The notes under the pieces: model-generated
Told to the model about the DNA's origin: nothing
The model's database searches: none
The model's input: only the letters and a program-made list of their open reading frames with translations
Part shown: piece by piece, positions 11,139 through 20,962 of the stretch
How the letters are laid out: each line of letters starts with the position of its first letter
Position numbering within the stretch: the stretch's first letter is position 1
NCBI GenBank assembly: GCA_963682025.1
Contig: OY821520.1
Location: forward strand, 180,734,626-180,798,625
DNA length: 64,000 nt
Direction: 5' to 3'
Source of the DNA: Cordilura impudica
Lineage: Eukaryota; Arthropoda; Insecta; Diptera; Scathophagidae
Made by a program: the position numbers and the translations under genes

Positions 11139-14079
11139 GACACTCAAGTGCATTTTCATCAACGTAAATTCTATCGTTTCTAGACATAGGCGACATTATT
11201 TGAACGTGTTCCTTAATACTCATAGACCTGACATCTTGCTTATTGTGGAACATAAACTCTCCCCTGGACATAAGATTGACTTTGGGGGGTATATAACATA
11301 TCGACAGAACCGACAAAGGGGACGTGGTGGAGGGACAGCTATCATTGTAAGGGACAACATACGTTGTGAGCGAATAGCGCTGGAGTCAGGGAATATTGAA
11401 AACACTGCGATTCGCATTGGCGGTGTTGGCGGGACAACTTTGACGGTAATATCAATGTACCTGAGACCTCAGGACACACTTCTTGTAACGGATCTTGATG
11501 CAGTGATGGACTTGGCTAGGGATGGGGGCGTTCTGATTGGGGCGGACCTTAATGCCAAACACCCATACTGGGGCGGAACTGTGACGAACTCTAGCGGTAA
11601 TGTGCTTCGCGATTTTATACTTTCTTGTCCATATATTGACATCTGCCAGACACACGGACCGACAAGGATTTCTCGGATGTCTTCGTCGTTCATAGATTTC
11701 TTTATGACTTCAACTGACGTGAACTTGATTGCGACTTCAGATAACGGACTTAAGACTCTGGACTTTGAATCGGACCATCGGGCGGTGGAAATTTTTGTTG
11801 AAGTAGGTGACCATATCTGTAGGGAAAAACCAACGTGTTATAATTTTGATAAAATGGACCGAAGACGTTTTAACAGGATACTGGATCAGGGACTACTGGA
11901 CTGTGGACTACCCACGAACAGAAACGTGACAACACACGAGATAGATAATTGCATTGATCGTATGGAGGAAGCATTTCACAGTGCCATGGAATCTTCTATT
12001 CCGAGGGTTCCTATGGGTAGCAGGGGGCTTTTGCAACTTTCTCCAGCTATACTTGCGTTTATTGCACAAAAGAAGAGATTGAGGAGGACATTGCAGAGGA
12101 CAGAAGATCCTGGGCGGGTAAATATTCTAAGGGCAGACATAAGGAATCTGGACAGAATTATTCAGGGGGCTATTGCGGTATATGAACAGGAATTCTGGAC
12201 GAAACATTTGCAGGACATTCGTGTGGACAACAGGACATATCGTCGACTGAACCGGGCTACGGGCTGTCGAAGGCGGACACCTATTCCAGGATTGGAGGGA
12301 GTAGGGGGCATCTTGGTATCTGACGATACGGGGAGGGCAAACTTGTTGGCGGACCATTTTAATGGAGTGCATGCTGGCGGTCGGAGGCTGCAATCTGACA
12401 TAGTAGTTGACCATGTGGTAAGAGAGACATCTGGTCTAATTGACAGGACACCCTTGATGGTATTTGGGGGCAGATATATGGCGGACGGAAGTTATGTTGG
12501 TGACACTAGGGAATTGAGGGTACATGGGTTTATTGGACCATCTGACATCGGACAGGCCTTGCGAAAGAGAGGTAGTAAGAGGTCGAGTGGAAGGGACGGA
12601 ATTCCGGACATAGTTCTAAGGGGAACTGATAGGATTGCCTGGGAGTTTTTGGCAACCCTGCTGAATCACTGTATTAACCTGGGCTATTTTCCGGTAAAAT
12701 GGAAGGAAGCCCTGGTTGTTCCTATTTTGAAAGCAGGATCTAATCCCTCACGGGGTGAGAACTATAGACCTATATCCCTTCTTTCCGCATTTGGAAAGTT
12801 GTTGGAGTACTTTGTCTTGGACAGGATTCGTGATAGGATTTCCCACGGGGACATTTTAAAGGACTGCCAGTTTGGGTTCAAGGCTGGACACTCGACTTCA
12901 CACGCGCTAATGGTATTCTCTAACTATGTGACTAAGGGATTGAACAGCAGATACGCTACTATTGCAGTGAGCCTTGACTTTTCTAGGGCATTTGACACTG
13001 CATGGCAGGATGGGATAATTTACAAAATGATGACAAAGGGCTTTGATCGGAGTATTTGTAGAATGGTTGCGGACTTTTTGAATGACCGTACTCTTAGGGT
13101 GAGAGTCGGTGAAAAACTCTCTGATATTAGGAACATTACCGCAGGAGTGCCGCAGGGATCTCTTCTGGGGCCTGTCCTTTATAATATTTTTATTTCTGAC
13201 ATACCTCAACCACCTGAGGGTGACTTGTTATTGATTTATGCGGACGATATTTTGGTTGCGGCATCTGGGCCTAGGGCTAAAACGACAAATAGAAGGGTAA
13301 ATACTTACCTAGGGATCCTCTCGGCTTATTTTAATCAGTGGGGCCTGGTGCTGAATGTTGGCAAGTGCAATGGTATCATGATAAAAGGAAGGCGCGGGCG
13401 CCTGTATCGTAACGCTAGGGTGTTCGAACCTACCCTGAAGGTTGGTACTGAGAGTATAGTCGTGAAGGATAGGATTAAATATTTAGGTGTTATATTTTGC
13501 GAAAATTTTGAGTTCTATAGGCACATGGACTATATATTGGAGAAGGTGAAGAGGGTGTACTGGGTGTACCATCGTATAATAGGTAGAAAAGGTGGTCTCA
13601 GTCCCAGAGTGCGGCTGTTAATATATTTTCAGATAATAAGGCCTCTCATATCCTACGCCTTTCCTATCTGGTTCGGAATTTCTTCCCGCCAGATGGAGAG
13701 GCTTAGGGTATGGGAACGGCGTATTTTTGCGGCTTGTTTGGGGCTGAGACCTGAGATTGGACCAGATGGTGTGCTGCGCAGCCCATCTTGTAGGGTGATC
13801 TACGATAATGTAGGTTCCCCTAGAATAGATGTTTTCATGATAAACTCCGCTATCAGATTCTTGGAAAGGGCATCCGCTCTAGATAATGGTTTGGTTGGGG
13901 AGTGCTTCACATCTGCGCGGGATCTAGAACTGGTTCTTAACAATGGTTATGTGTCTCCAGTGGACCTATTGACATTACGGGATGGGGATTATCTTTTCGA
14001 GGGTGCAGACCTTTTATTTTATCATAGGAGGATACGGTCTTTTGACATGGGGAATTTGGTGTATAACACCTCCCAGTAG
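11131..14079 (+). CDS. Family A ORF2, endonuclease/reverse transcriptase
   Basis: 982 residues; nicks the target and copies element RNA by target-primed reverse transcription. Residues 1-230: apurinic-type endonuclease with NVNSI (11-15), catalytic Glu40, GADLNAKHPYWGG (137-149) and SDHR (215-218). Residues about 500-790: reverse transcriptase with NYRPISLLSAFGKLLE (544-559), QFGFKAGHST (580-589), DFSRAFD (616-622), PQGSLLGP (674-681), YADD (703-706) and IKYLGVIF. All three catalytic Asp are present. About 190 C-terminal residues show no CCHC knuckle or RNase H motif. It starts in the ATGGCTAG overlap with ORF1, suggesting termination-reinitiation. Intact, so this copy may be active (inference). 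Confidence 0.95.
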   Translation: MARTLKCIFINVNSIVSRHRRHYLNVFLNTHRPDILLIVEHKLSPGHKIDFGGYITYRQNRQRGRGGGTAIIVRDNIRCERIALESGNIENTAIRIGGVGGTTLTVISMYLRPQDTLLVTDLDAVMDLARDGGVLIGADLNAKHPYWGGTVTNSSGNVLRDFILSCPYIDICQTHGPTRISRMSSSFIDFFMTSTDVNLIATSDNGLKTLDFESDHRAVEIFVEVGDHICREKPTCYNFDKMDRRRFNRILDQGLLDCGLPTNRNVTTHEIDNCIDRMEEAFHSAMESSIPRVPMGSRGLLQLSPAILAFIAQKKRLRRTLQRTEDPGRVNILRADIRNLDRIIQGAIAVYEQEFWTKHLQDIRVDNRTYRRLNRATGCRRRTPIPGLEGVGGILVSDDTGRANLLADHFNGVHAGGRRLQSDIVVDHVVRETSGLIDRTPLMVFGGRYMADGSYVGDTRELRVHGFIGPSDIGQALRKRGSKRSSGRDGIPDIVLRGTDRIAWEFLATLLNHCINLGYFPVKWKEALVVPILKAGSNPSRGENYRPISLLSAFGKLLEYFVLDRIRDRISHGDILKDCQFGFKAGHSTSHALMVFSNYVTKGLNSRYATIAVSLDFSRAFDTAWQDGIIYKMMTKGFDRSICRMVADFLNDRTLRVRVGEKLSDIRNITAGVPQGSLLGPVLYNIFISDIPQPPEGDLLLIYADDILVAASGPRAKTTNRRVNTYLGILSAYFNQWGLVLNVGKCNGIMIKGRRGRLYRNARVFEPTLKVGTESIVVKDRIKYLGVIFCENFEFYRHMDYILEKVKRVYWVYHRIIGRKGGLSPRVRLLIYFQIIRPLISYAFPIWFGISSRQMERLRVWERRIFAACLGLRPEIGPDGVLRSPSCRVIYDNVGSPRIDVFMINSAIRFLERASALDNGLVGECFTSARDLELVLNNGYVSPVDLLTLRDGDYLFEGADLLFYHRRIRSFDMGNLVYNTSQ

Positions 14080-14383
14080 GTCATCGGCCTCTCTCTTCTT
14101 TCTATTGTATATATTTTTCCTTTTATTTATTTAAGTATAGTAATAAGTTTTAGTTTTAAGCAGTAGCATAAGTTTGATTGTTTCCTTTTTTTTAATTTCC
14201 TTTTTAAGGAAAATTTATAATAGTGTATTCATATTTAGGAGTGTCCCAGCAAAGCTGGATTTTAATATGTGAGATAAGTTAAGTCCTTGAAAAGTATATT
14301 AGTACGTAAGGAATGTATGTAATTTGAAACTAGTTCGTAAGAGTAATATGTAATAGAATATTTTGGGAAATAAATTGTTAATT
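14080..14383 (+). other. Family A 3' UTR, copy A2
   Basis: It contains hairpin CCAGC-AAA-GCTGG (14246-14258), inverted repeat TCCTT...AAGGA (14284-14312), AATAAA (14369-14374) and the end TTGTTAATT next to the target duplication. These features are shared with family B, so they probably serve RT recognition or 3' end formation (inference). Confidence 0.75.
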
Positions 14384-14396
14384 GATTAAAAATTAT
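14384..14396 (+). repeat. Target site duplication, right, element A2
   Basis: GATTAAAAATTAT, second copy; continues into TAGTTCTTGTG of the H4 leader. Confidence 0.93.
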
Positions 14397-14762
<366 letters not shown>

Positions 14763-14814
14763 ATATTTTTCTGGATAACATATGGCACAAATTCAAACAT
14801 TTTTAAAAACAATC

Positions 14815-14830
14815 GGTCCTTTTCAGGACC
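14815..14830 (+). terminator. Histone 3' stem-loop, H4 unit 2
   Basis: GGTCCT-TTTC-AGGACC, 53 nt past the stop. Confidence 0.95.
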
Positions 14831-15736
14831 ACTAAAAACTTAAAAAAAGAGTTAATACGTGTTGCAAATTTTTATTTATTTACCAATTTCTCAATATTTA
14901 TTTTGAATTTTACGAAAATATTTCGTATTTGTGAAGAAAATAAATTAATATATTACAAATCAAGGTGATATTTTTTTTTTTTGGCGCCAAACTTATATCA
15001 CAGGAAAAAATATATTTTATATACGTATGCATTTTTATTTTCAATTTTACTTTAGTACAGTAACAGTTTCTATGGAATTTTGTGTATATACATACGAATT
15101 TTCTTTTGTAAATTAGGGATTTTATCAAAATTGTTTCTTTAAGTTTTTGTAGAAGTTATTAAAAATCTAAATTTTTTGTATCACCCAATGATAATTTTCA
15201 ACAGAAAGTATTACAAAAATTTCAGATTGTTTTAAAATTCTATTATAATAGTTTAAAAACTAGTAATACCCGTAATATAAATTATATATTCAGTTATAAA
15301 AAAGTCAAATCACAATTAAATTTTCAATGAATTTTTATCAAATCTTTATATCTCAAATTTTTCGTATATATTATTTGAATTAAAATTTCTCACGCGAACA
15401 AAACAAAGTATTCTTTAACTCCTAATGGAAATGGCTGTACTCAATATAAAAAAAAACAGTTCAAACATACGCACACAAAATAAAAACGAAAATCTTTGTA
15501 TGTATAAATAAAAGCAAGAACAAAATACAATCGAACGATTACGTTTGTGTGTGTGTATTTTTGTTTTCTTGTTATTATACACACATTCAATTTATTTTGT
15601 TTTCTTGCTATTATACACACATTCGTTAATTTTCACCTATATTTAAAAAAAAAAAACAAACGAAATGGAAGGGAAAAATAGTAAAAATAAATTTAGTTTT
15701 TGAAAAATTTCTTCTCTTTTTTGTAAAAGAATTTGT

Positions 15737-15752
15737 CGTCCTGAAAAGGACG
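15737..15752 (-). terminator. Histone 3' stem-loop, H2A unit 2
   Basis: CGTCCT-TTTC-AGGACG on the minus strand. Confidence 0.93.
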
Positions 15753-15796
15753 GATTGTTGTTGTTGTATTTTGTTTGTTTGTTTAGATATCTCCAT

Positions 15797-16432
<636 letters not shown>

Positions 16433-16810
16433 ATGCCTCCTAAAGCAAGTGGTAAAGCAGCTAAAAAGGCCGGCAAAGCCCAAAAAAATATCACGAAGAG
16501 TGGTGGTGACAAGACCAGAAGGAAGAAGCGCAAGGAAAGTTACGCCATCTACATTTACAAAGTGTTGAAGCAAGTACATCCTGATACTGGTATTTCTTCA
16601 AAGGCCATGAGTATCATGAACAGTTTTGTAAATGATATTTTTGAACGTATTGCCGCTGAAGCCTCTCGTTTAGCTCAATACAACAAACGTTCGACCATTA
16701 CCAGTCGGGAAATTCAAACTGCTGTCCGCCTATTGTTACCCGGTGAATTGGCTAAGCATGCTGTGAGCGAAGGTACAAAAGCTGTCACCAAATATACCAG
16801 CTCCAAGTAA
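16433..16810 (+). CDS. His2B: Histone H2B, unit 2
   Basis: 125 residues, with Glu in IAAEASRL (unit 1 has Asp). Stem-loop 32 nt downstream. Intact. Confidence 0.97.
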   Translation: MPPKASGKAAKKAGKAQKNITKSGGDKTRRKKRKESYAIYIYKVLKQVHPDTGISSKAMSIMNSFVNDIFERIAAEASRLAQYNKRSTITSREIQTAVRLLLPGELAKHAVSEGTKAVTKYTSSK

Positions 16811-16841
16811 ATTCTGCCGTTGTGAAATTCCATATATAAAA

Positions 16842-16857
16842 GGCCCTTTTCAGGGCC
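16842..16857 (+). terminator. Histone 3' stem-loop, H2B unit 2
   Basis: GGCCCT-TTTC-AGGGCC followed by CAAAAAGAGA. Confidence 0.95.
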
Positions 16858-17410
16858 ACAAAATTAATTCAAAAAGAGATTTTCTTGTTACTGCTACTTT
16901 TTTTCCTATTAATATAAAATCAAGATGATGATGATGATGGATGAATGAATGAATCAAGAACTGAAAAAATGGACGATTCTAACATTTCCAAGATATATTA
17001 AGAAATTTTTTGTTTTTTTCTAATATAATTTTGCAATTACTAATAAATTGGTAAATCTTTTGTGAATATTTTAGTTTTTTCTGTAATTTAATATGAAAGG
17101 TATTTGATTTTCTTAAACTTTCCATTCTTATTTTTTTTATATATATGAATACATATATATATTTAATTAATCTGTTTTCGTGTAATTATATCAATTCTCT
17201 ACATGATTTTATATAATTTGTATTTTCTTCTAAAAACATAATTTTTAATTTCTTCCTCAGAATCTGCAAATCCTTATGAAATAATCTATGTTTTAACTAA
17301 TCTCTTCATTTACTTATATTTATTTTGAAATGTTTTTCCTAATATATTTTGTTATTAGGTAGAAAATTTGTTTAATTTGTAATTTAATCTCTTTTTAGTA
17401 AATATTTTGT

Positions 17411-17426
17411 AGCCCTGAAAAGGGCT
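17411..17426 (-). terminator. Histone 3' stem-loop, H1 unit 2
   Basis: AGCCCT-TTTC-AGGGCT on the minus strand. Confidence 0.93.
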
Positions 17427-17488
17427 GTTTAGATAATAAATCTTTTTTCGAATATCGAAAATAATTTGTTCTTCTTTTGGGAAAAAAT

Positions 17489-18187
17489 TTACTTTTTGCC
17501 GGCGGCTTTCTTGGCAGCTGGTTTCTTTGCTGCTGGAACAACTTTTTTCGATTTAGCTGCAACTACTGCGGCGGACTTTGCCTTTGGTGGTTTTGGTTTT
17601 GTTGCTGGTGCTTTTTTGATGGCAACAGCTGCGGCGGGTTTTGCTTTAACTGTACCAGTCTTTTTGGCGGTTTTTGCCTTCGACTTTTCGGTCTTTTTCT
17701 TTTCGGCCGTCTTCTTGGCAGCAGTTGCTTTCTTTACTGTAACAGCAGTTGCCTTCTTTTTGGTAGCAGCGGCAGTCTTCTTCTTTTTCTCACCAGCAGC
17801 CTTTTTCTTTTCAACGGCAGCTTTTGTTGGCTTGGGATCTTTTGAGGCAGCAACAGACAATTTGAATGAACCAGAAGCACCCTTACCTTTTGTTTGAATC
17901 AATTTTCCACTCGAAACGGCACCAACCAAATATTTCTTAATAAAAGGCGCCAATTTTTGGGAGTCTACCTTGTATGTACTATTCAGATATTTCTTAATGG
18001 CTTGAATTGATGAACCACCACGTTCCTTTAAAGTTTTAATGGCAGCATCGACCATCACTTGTGTAGTGGGATGAGTTGCTGATGGTTTCTTTGCCTTAGT
18101 GGAGGCAGCTTTTTTAGCCTTTTTCTCTGCAGCGGGAGCAGCAGCAACTGGAGATGCGGCAGATTCAACAACAGCGGTATCAGACAT
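17489..18187 (-). CDS. His1: Linker histone H1, unit 2
   Basis: 232 residues, same protein as unit 1; one silent change in the VEKKK region (TCAACGGCAGC on the plus strand) is shared with units 5-7. Confidence 0.96.
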   Translation of the reverse strand: MSDTAVVESAASPVAAAPAAEKKAKKAASTKAKKPSATHPTTQVMVDAAIKTLKERGGSSIQAIKKYLNSTYKVDSQKLAPFIKKYLVGAVSSGKLIQTKGKGASGSFKLSVAASKDPKPTKAAVEKKKAAGEKKKKTAAATKKKATAVTVKKATAAKKTAEKKKTEKSKAKTAKKTGTVKAKPAAAVAIKKAPATKPKPPKAKSAAVVAAKSKKVVPAAKKPAAKKAAGKK

Positions 18188-20131
18188 GATTTTTTTTTTA
18201 ATTTAATTTCAACACTTTAATATGAAACTTGTTTAACACTGTATATGCGTATATAGATTTTATGTGTACACCACTTTTTTGTGGGTACATCGATATGTTG
18301 AGAAGCTCATAGTAGTCGAAACAAGCATTTTGCAAAATTTTTAGTGCGAGTGTGTATAAAATTTAACAAAAGTTTTTTCTGATTTTTAATTATTTCTACA
18401 ATATTTTTGCAAAATTTAATCAATTTTCTTTTACAAATTAAAGCTTAGATATGAATGTTTATATATTAAAAAAGAAATTTTCATATTTAGTCTAATTTAA
18501 GTTTTTACTGACATTTATCTATCCAGATTGTACAAATTTTCCTACAAAATATCAACAAAATTAATTAAATTTACTAAAACTTAGACATATTTCTGTAATA
18601 ATTTAATGAAATATTGAAATCTTACATATTTTCTTAAAGCTCGATTAAAAATTTTACCAATAAAATGTTTTTTAGATTTTTAAAAATTATTTCAAAATTT
18701 ACTCTATTCTTGAGAAATTTTTTCATATTAGCAAAATTCTTATAAAGTTATTTTGTATAATTTTGCTCTTCACACATGAAATTAAATAGATTTATGTATT
18801 ATTTTTATGAAAAATTAAAATATTTAGTTACATTTTAACCAAAATATGTATAAACAATTAAATAATGAATTGAATTTTAAACAAAAACACTTTTAGTGCT
18901 AAAACTCATAGTACACATACGATTTATGATGTGCGTTATTGTATTTATAGAATCATATTTTATTTATTTTAACATCAAACTTAAAATTTTACAAAAAATG
19001 ATTTAAAAATATATGTATGTATATTGAAAAATACTTTGTTTAATTAAATAATTTTGAATGAAATATTTGATACATTTTTTAATAATTTAAGTTAAATTTC
19101 TTCACATTGGTGCAATTCATTTTGTATAGGTATCTGTATACAAATGAAAATAAATCCATTCAATCGTAATTATTTCGATAATTTCTTTTTTATGAAAAAA
19201 TCAAAAACCGAATTTATGAAATTCTTTCGTAAGAATTAATATATTTATTTAGAAAATGAATTTTTCAAGGAAAAAAATTTTAATTTTCAACATATTAGAT
19301 ATATTTCAGTAAAAACTACTACTTCTAAATATAATTTTAAATAATCGAATTTTTTTCGCTTCATTTGAGAAAATATTCGTTTTGTCGATGAATATTTTTG
19401 CATTTGTTAATATTTGTTTGTTTGGAAACGTCTGTGAAAATAATAACAATTATAAAGCGAGATTCACAAACATTGTGATGTATTTGCAAAATTGTTTAAC
19501 ATTTTTTAATTCTTATATTAAAACAATTAGCGGAAAAAATAAAAATATTTCATTCTATTACTGCAAAATTTGCTATGAAAATTTTCATAAAATTATATAA
19601 AATGCAATTTATATTATTGAAGAATATAAATGAATATATTTAAAAAAAAAATATGATATAATTTTTTTTTTGGCGCCAAACTTACATCACAGGGAAAAAA
19701 GCAATTTACCGACGGCAAAATAATTTTAAAAAATGAAGTTATTAAAGCGAGATTCCCAAACAAAAACTAAAAAATATATTTATTTTACATTCTAATGTAA
19801 AAAAAAAAAATCTCAAAAATAGAAACAAAATGTCTGTCATATATTTATTATTGTTGTAGAAAAAGTTTTTATTAAAAAAAAAAAAAAAGAAAAAAAACAA
19901 AAATTTAAATTTTTTGGCGCCAACTGCATATCACAGAAAAATGTCAATTTACCGACGGCAAAATGATAATATATATATAAAAATCAATTTTGGCGCCAAA
20001 CGGATATGAAAATAATATTAAATTAATGTAAAATTTATTTATTTTGTAGAAAAATATTGTCTCTTTCATAAATTTTTAGTGGTCCTGAAAAGGACCGATT
20101 GTTTGAAAAAAATTTGTTAATTGGGCATAAT
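18188..20131. other. H1-H3 spacer, unit 2
   Basis: AT-rich, with dyads at 19669-19680, 19913-19924 and 19989-20000 and two ACCGACGGCAAAAT blocks. It carries the spacer variants CTTCACACATG, TTGATACATT and AACAAAAATTT, found only in units 2-4, the units with a family B insertion. No convincing gene. Confidence 0.8.
20081..20096 (-). terminator. Histone 3' stem-loop, H3 unit 2
   Basis: GGTCCT-TTTC-AGGACC on the minus strand. Confidence 0.94.
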
Positions 20132-20601
<470 letters not shown>

Positions 20602-20614
20602 AATTTTTCTGGCA
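20602..20614 (-). repeat. Target site duplication, H3-proximal, element B1
   Basis: Minus strand TGCCAGAAAAATT, identical to 25572-25584. The outer T could belong to the GAAAT tail, so 12 or 13 bp. Confidence 0.92.
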
Positions 20615-20962
20615 TTTCATTTCATTTCATTTATTTCCCAAAAATTCGATTTACAAAATACTCTTAAAGAATAATATTTTCTCTTAACATCTATTCCTTA
20701 CGTACTAAGGTACTTTTCAAGGACTTAACAAATAATATATAAAAATCCAGCTTAGCTGGGGCACTTAGTCATATAAATAAATTTAATACACTCAATAACA
20801 TTCCTCAAAAAAGGGATATAAAAAAGGAGACATTTAATACATACTAATACTTAAAAAACTATACTTATAAACTAAAAGGGTTAAATCTAAATATTTACAT
20901 AAAAGAGGAAACAATATTTACAAAAGATAAAGAATGTAGTAAAAGAGTGAAAGATACAAGTT
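20615..20962 (-). other. Family B 3' UTR, copy B1
   Basis: Minus-strand hairpin CCAGC-TAA-GCTGG (20747-20759), inverted repeat TCCTT...AAGGA (20695-20723), AATAAA (20630-20635) and four GAAAT-type repeats at the end. Same order as in family A. Confidence 0.75.

Larger units (their letters stand above)
9480..14383 (+). mobile_element. Family A non-LTR retrotransposon, complete copy A2, in H4 transcription start
   Basis: About 4904 bp, flanked by exact 13-bp target duplications, with no LTRs. A 171-nt 5' UTR is followed by ORF1, an 8-nt overlap (ATGGCTAG), ORF2 and a roughly 300-nt 3' UTR with hairpins, AATAAA and a short AATTG tail. It is inserted between the H4 TATA box and the H4 leader, in H4 orientation. 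Domain content (ORF1 with three zinc knuckles preceded by a PRE_C2HC-like region; ORF2 with APE-type endonuclease and RT, no RNase H seen) points to the jockey group; an R1-group origin is less likely. Confidence 0.95.
14763..15796. other. H4-H2A spacer, unit 2
   Basis: As in unit 1, with the E2F-type dyad at 14980-14991 and TACACACATTC repeats. Small differences (ATACGTATGC, ACCCGTAAT) are shared with units 3-7 and not with unit 1. Confidence 0.85.
16811..17488. other. H2B-H1 spacer, unit 2
   Basis: AT-rich convergent 3' region. The GATGAT/GAATGAATC run is longer than in unit 1 and identical to unit 3; the TATATA tract is shorter. No gene seen. Confidence 0.85.
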
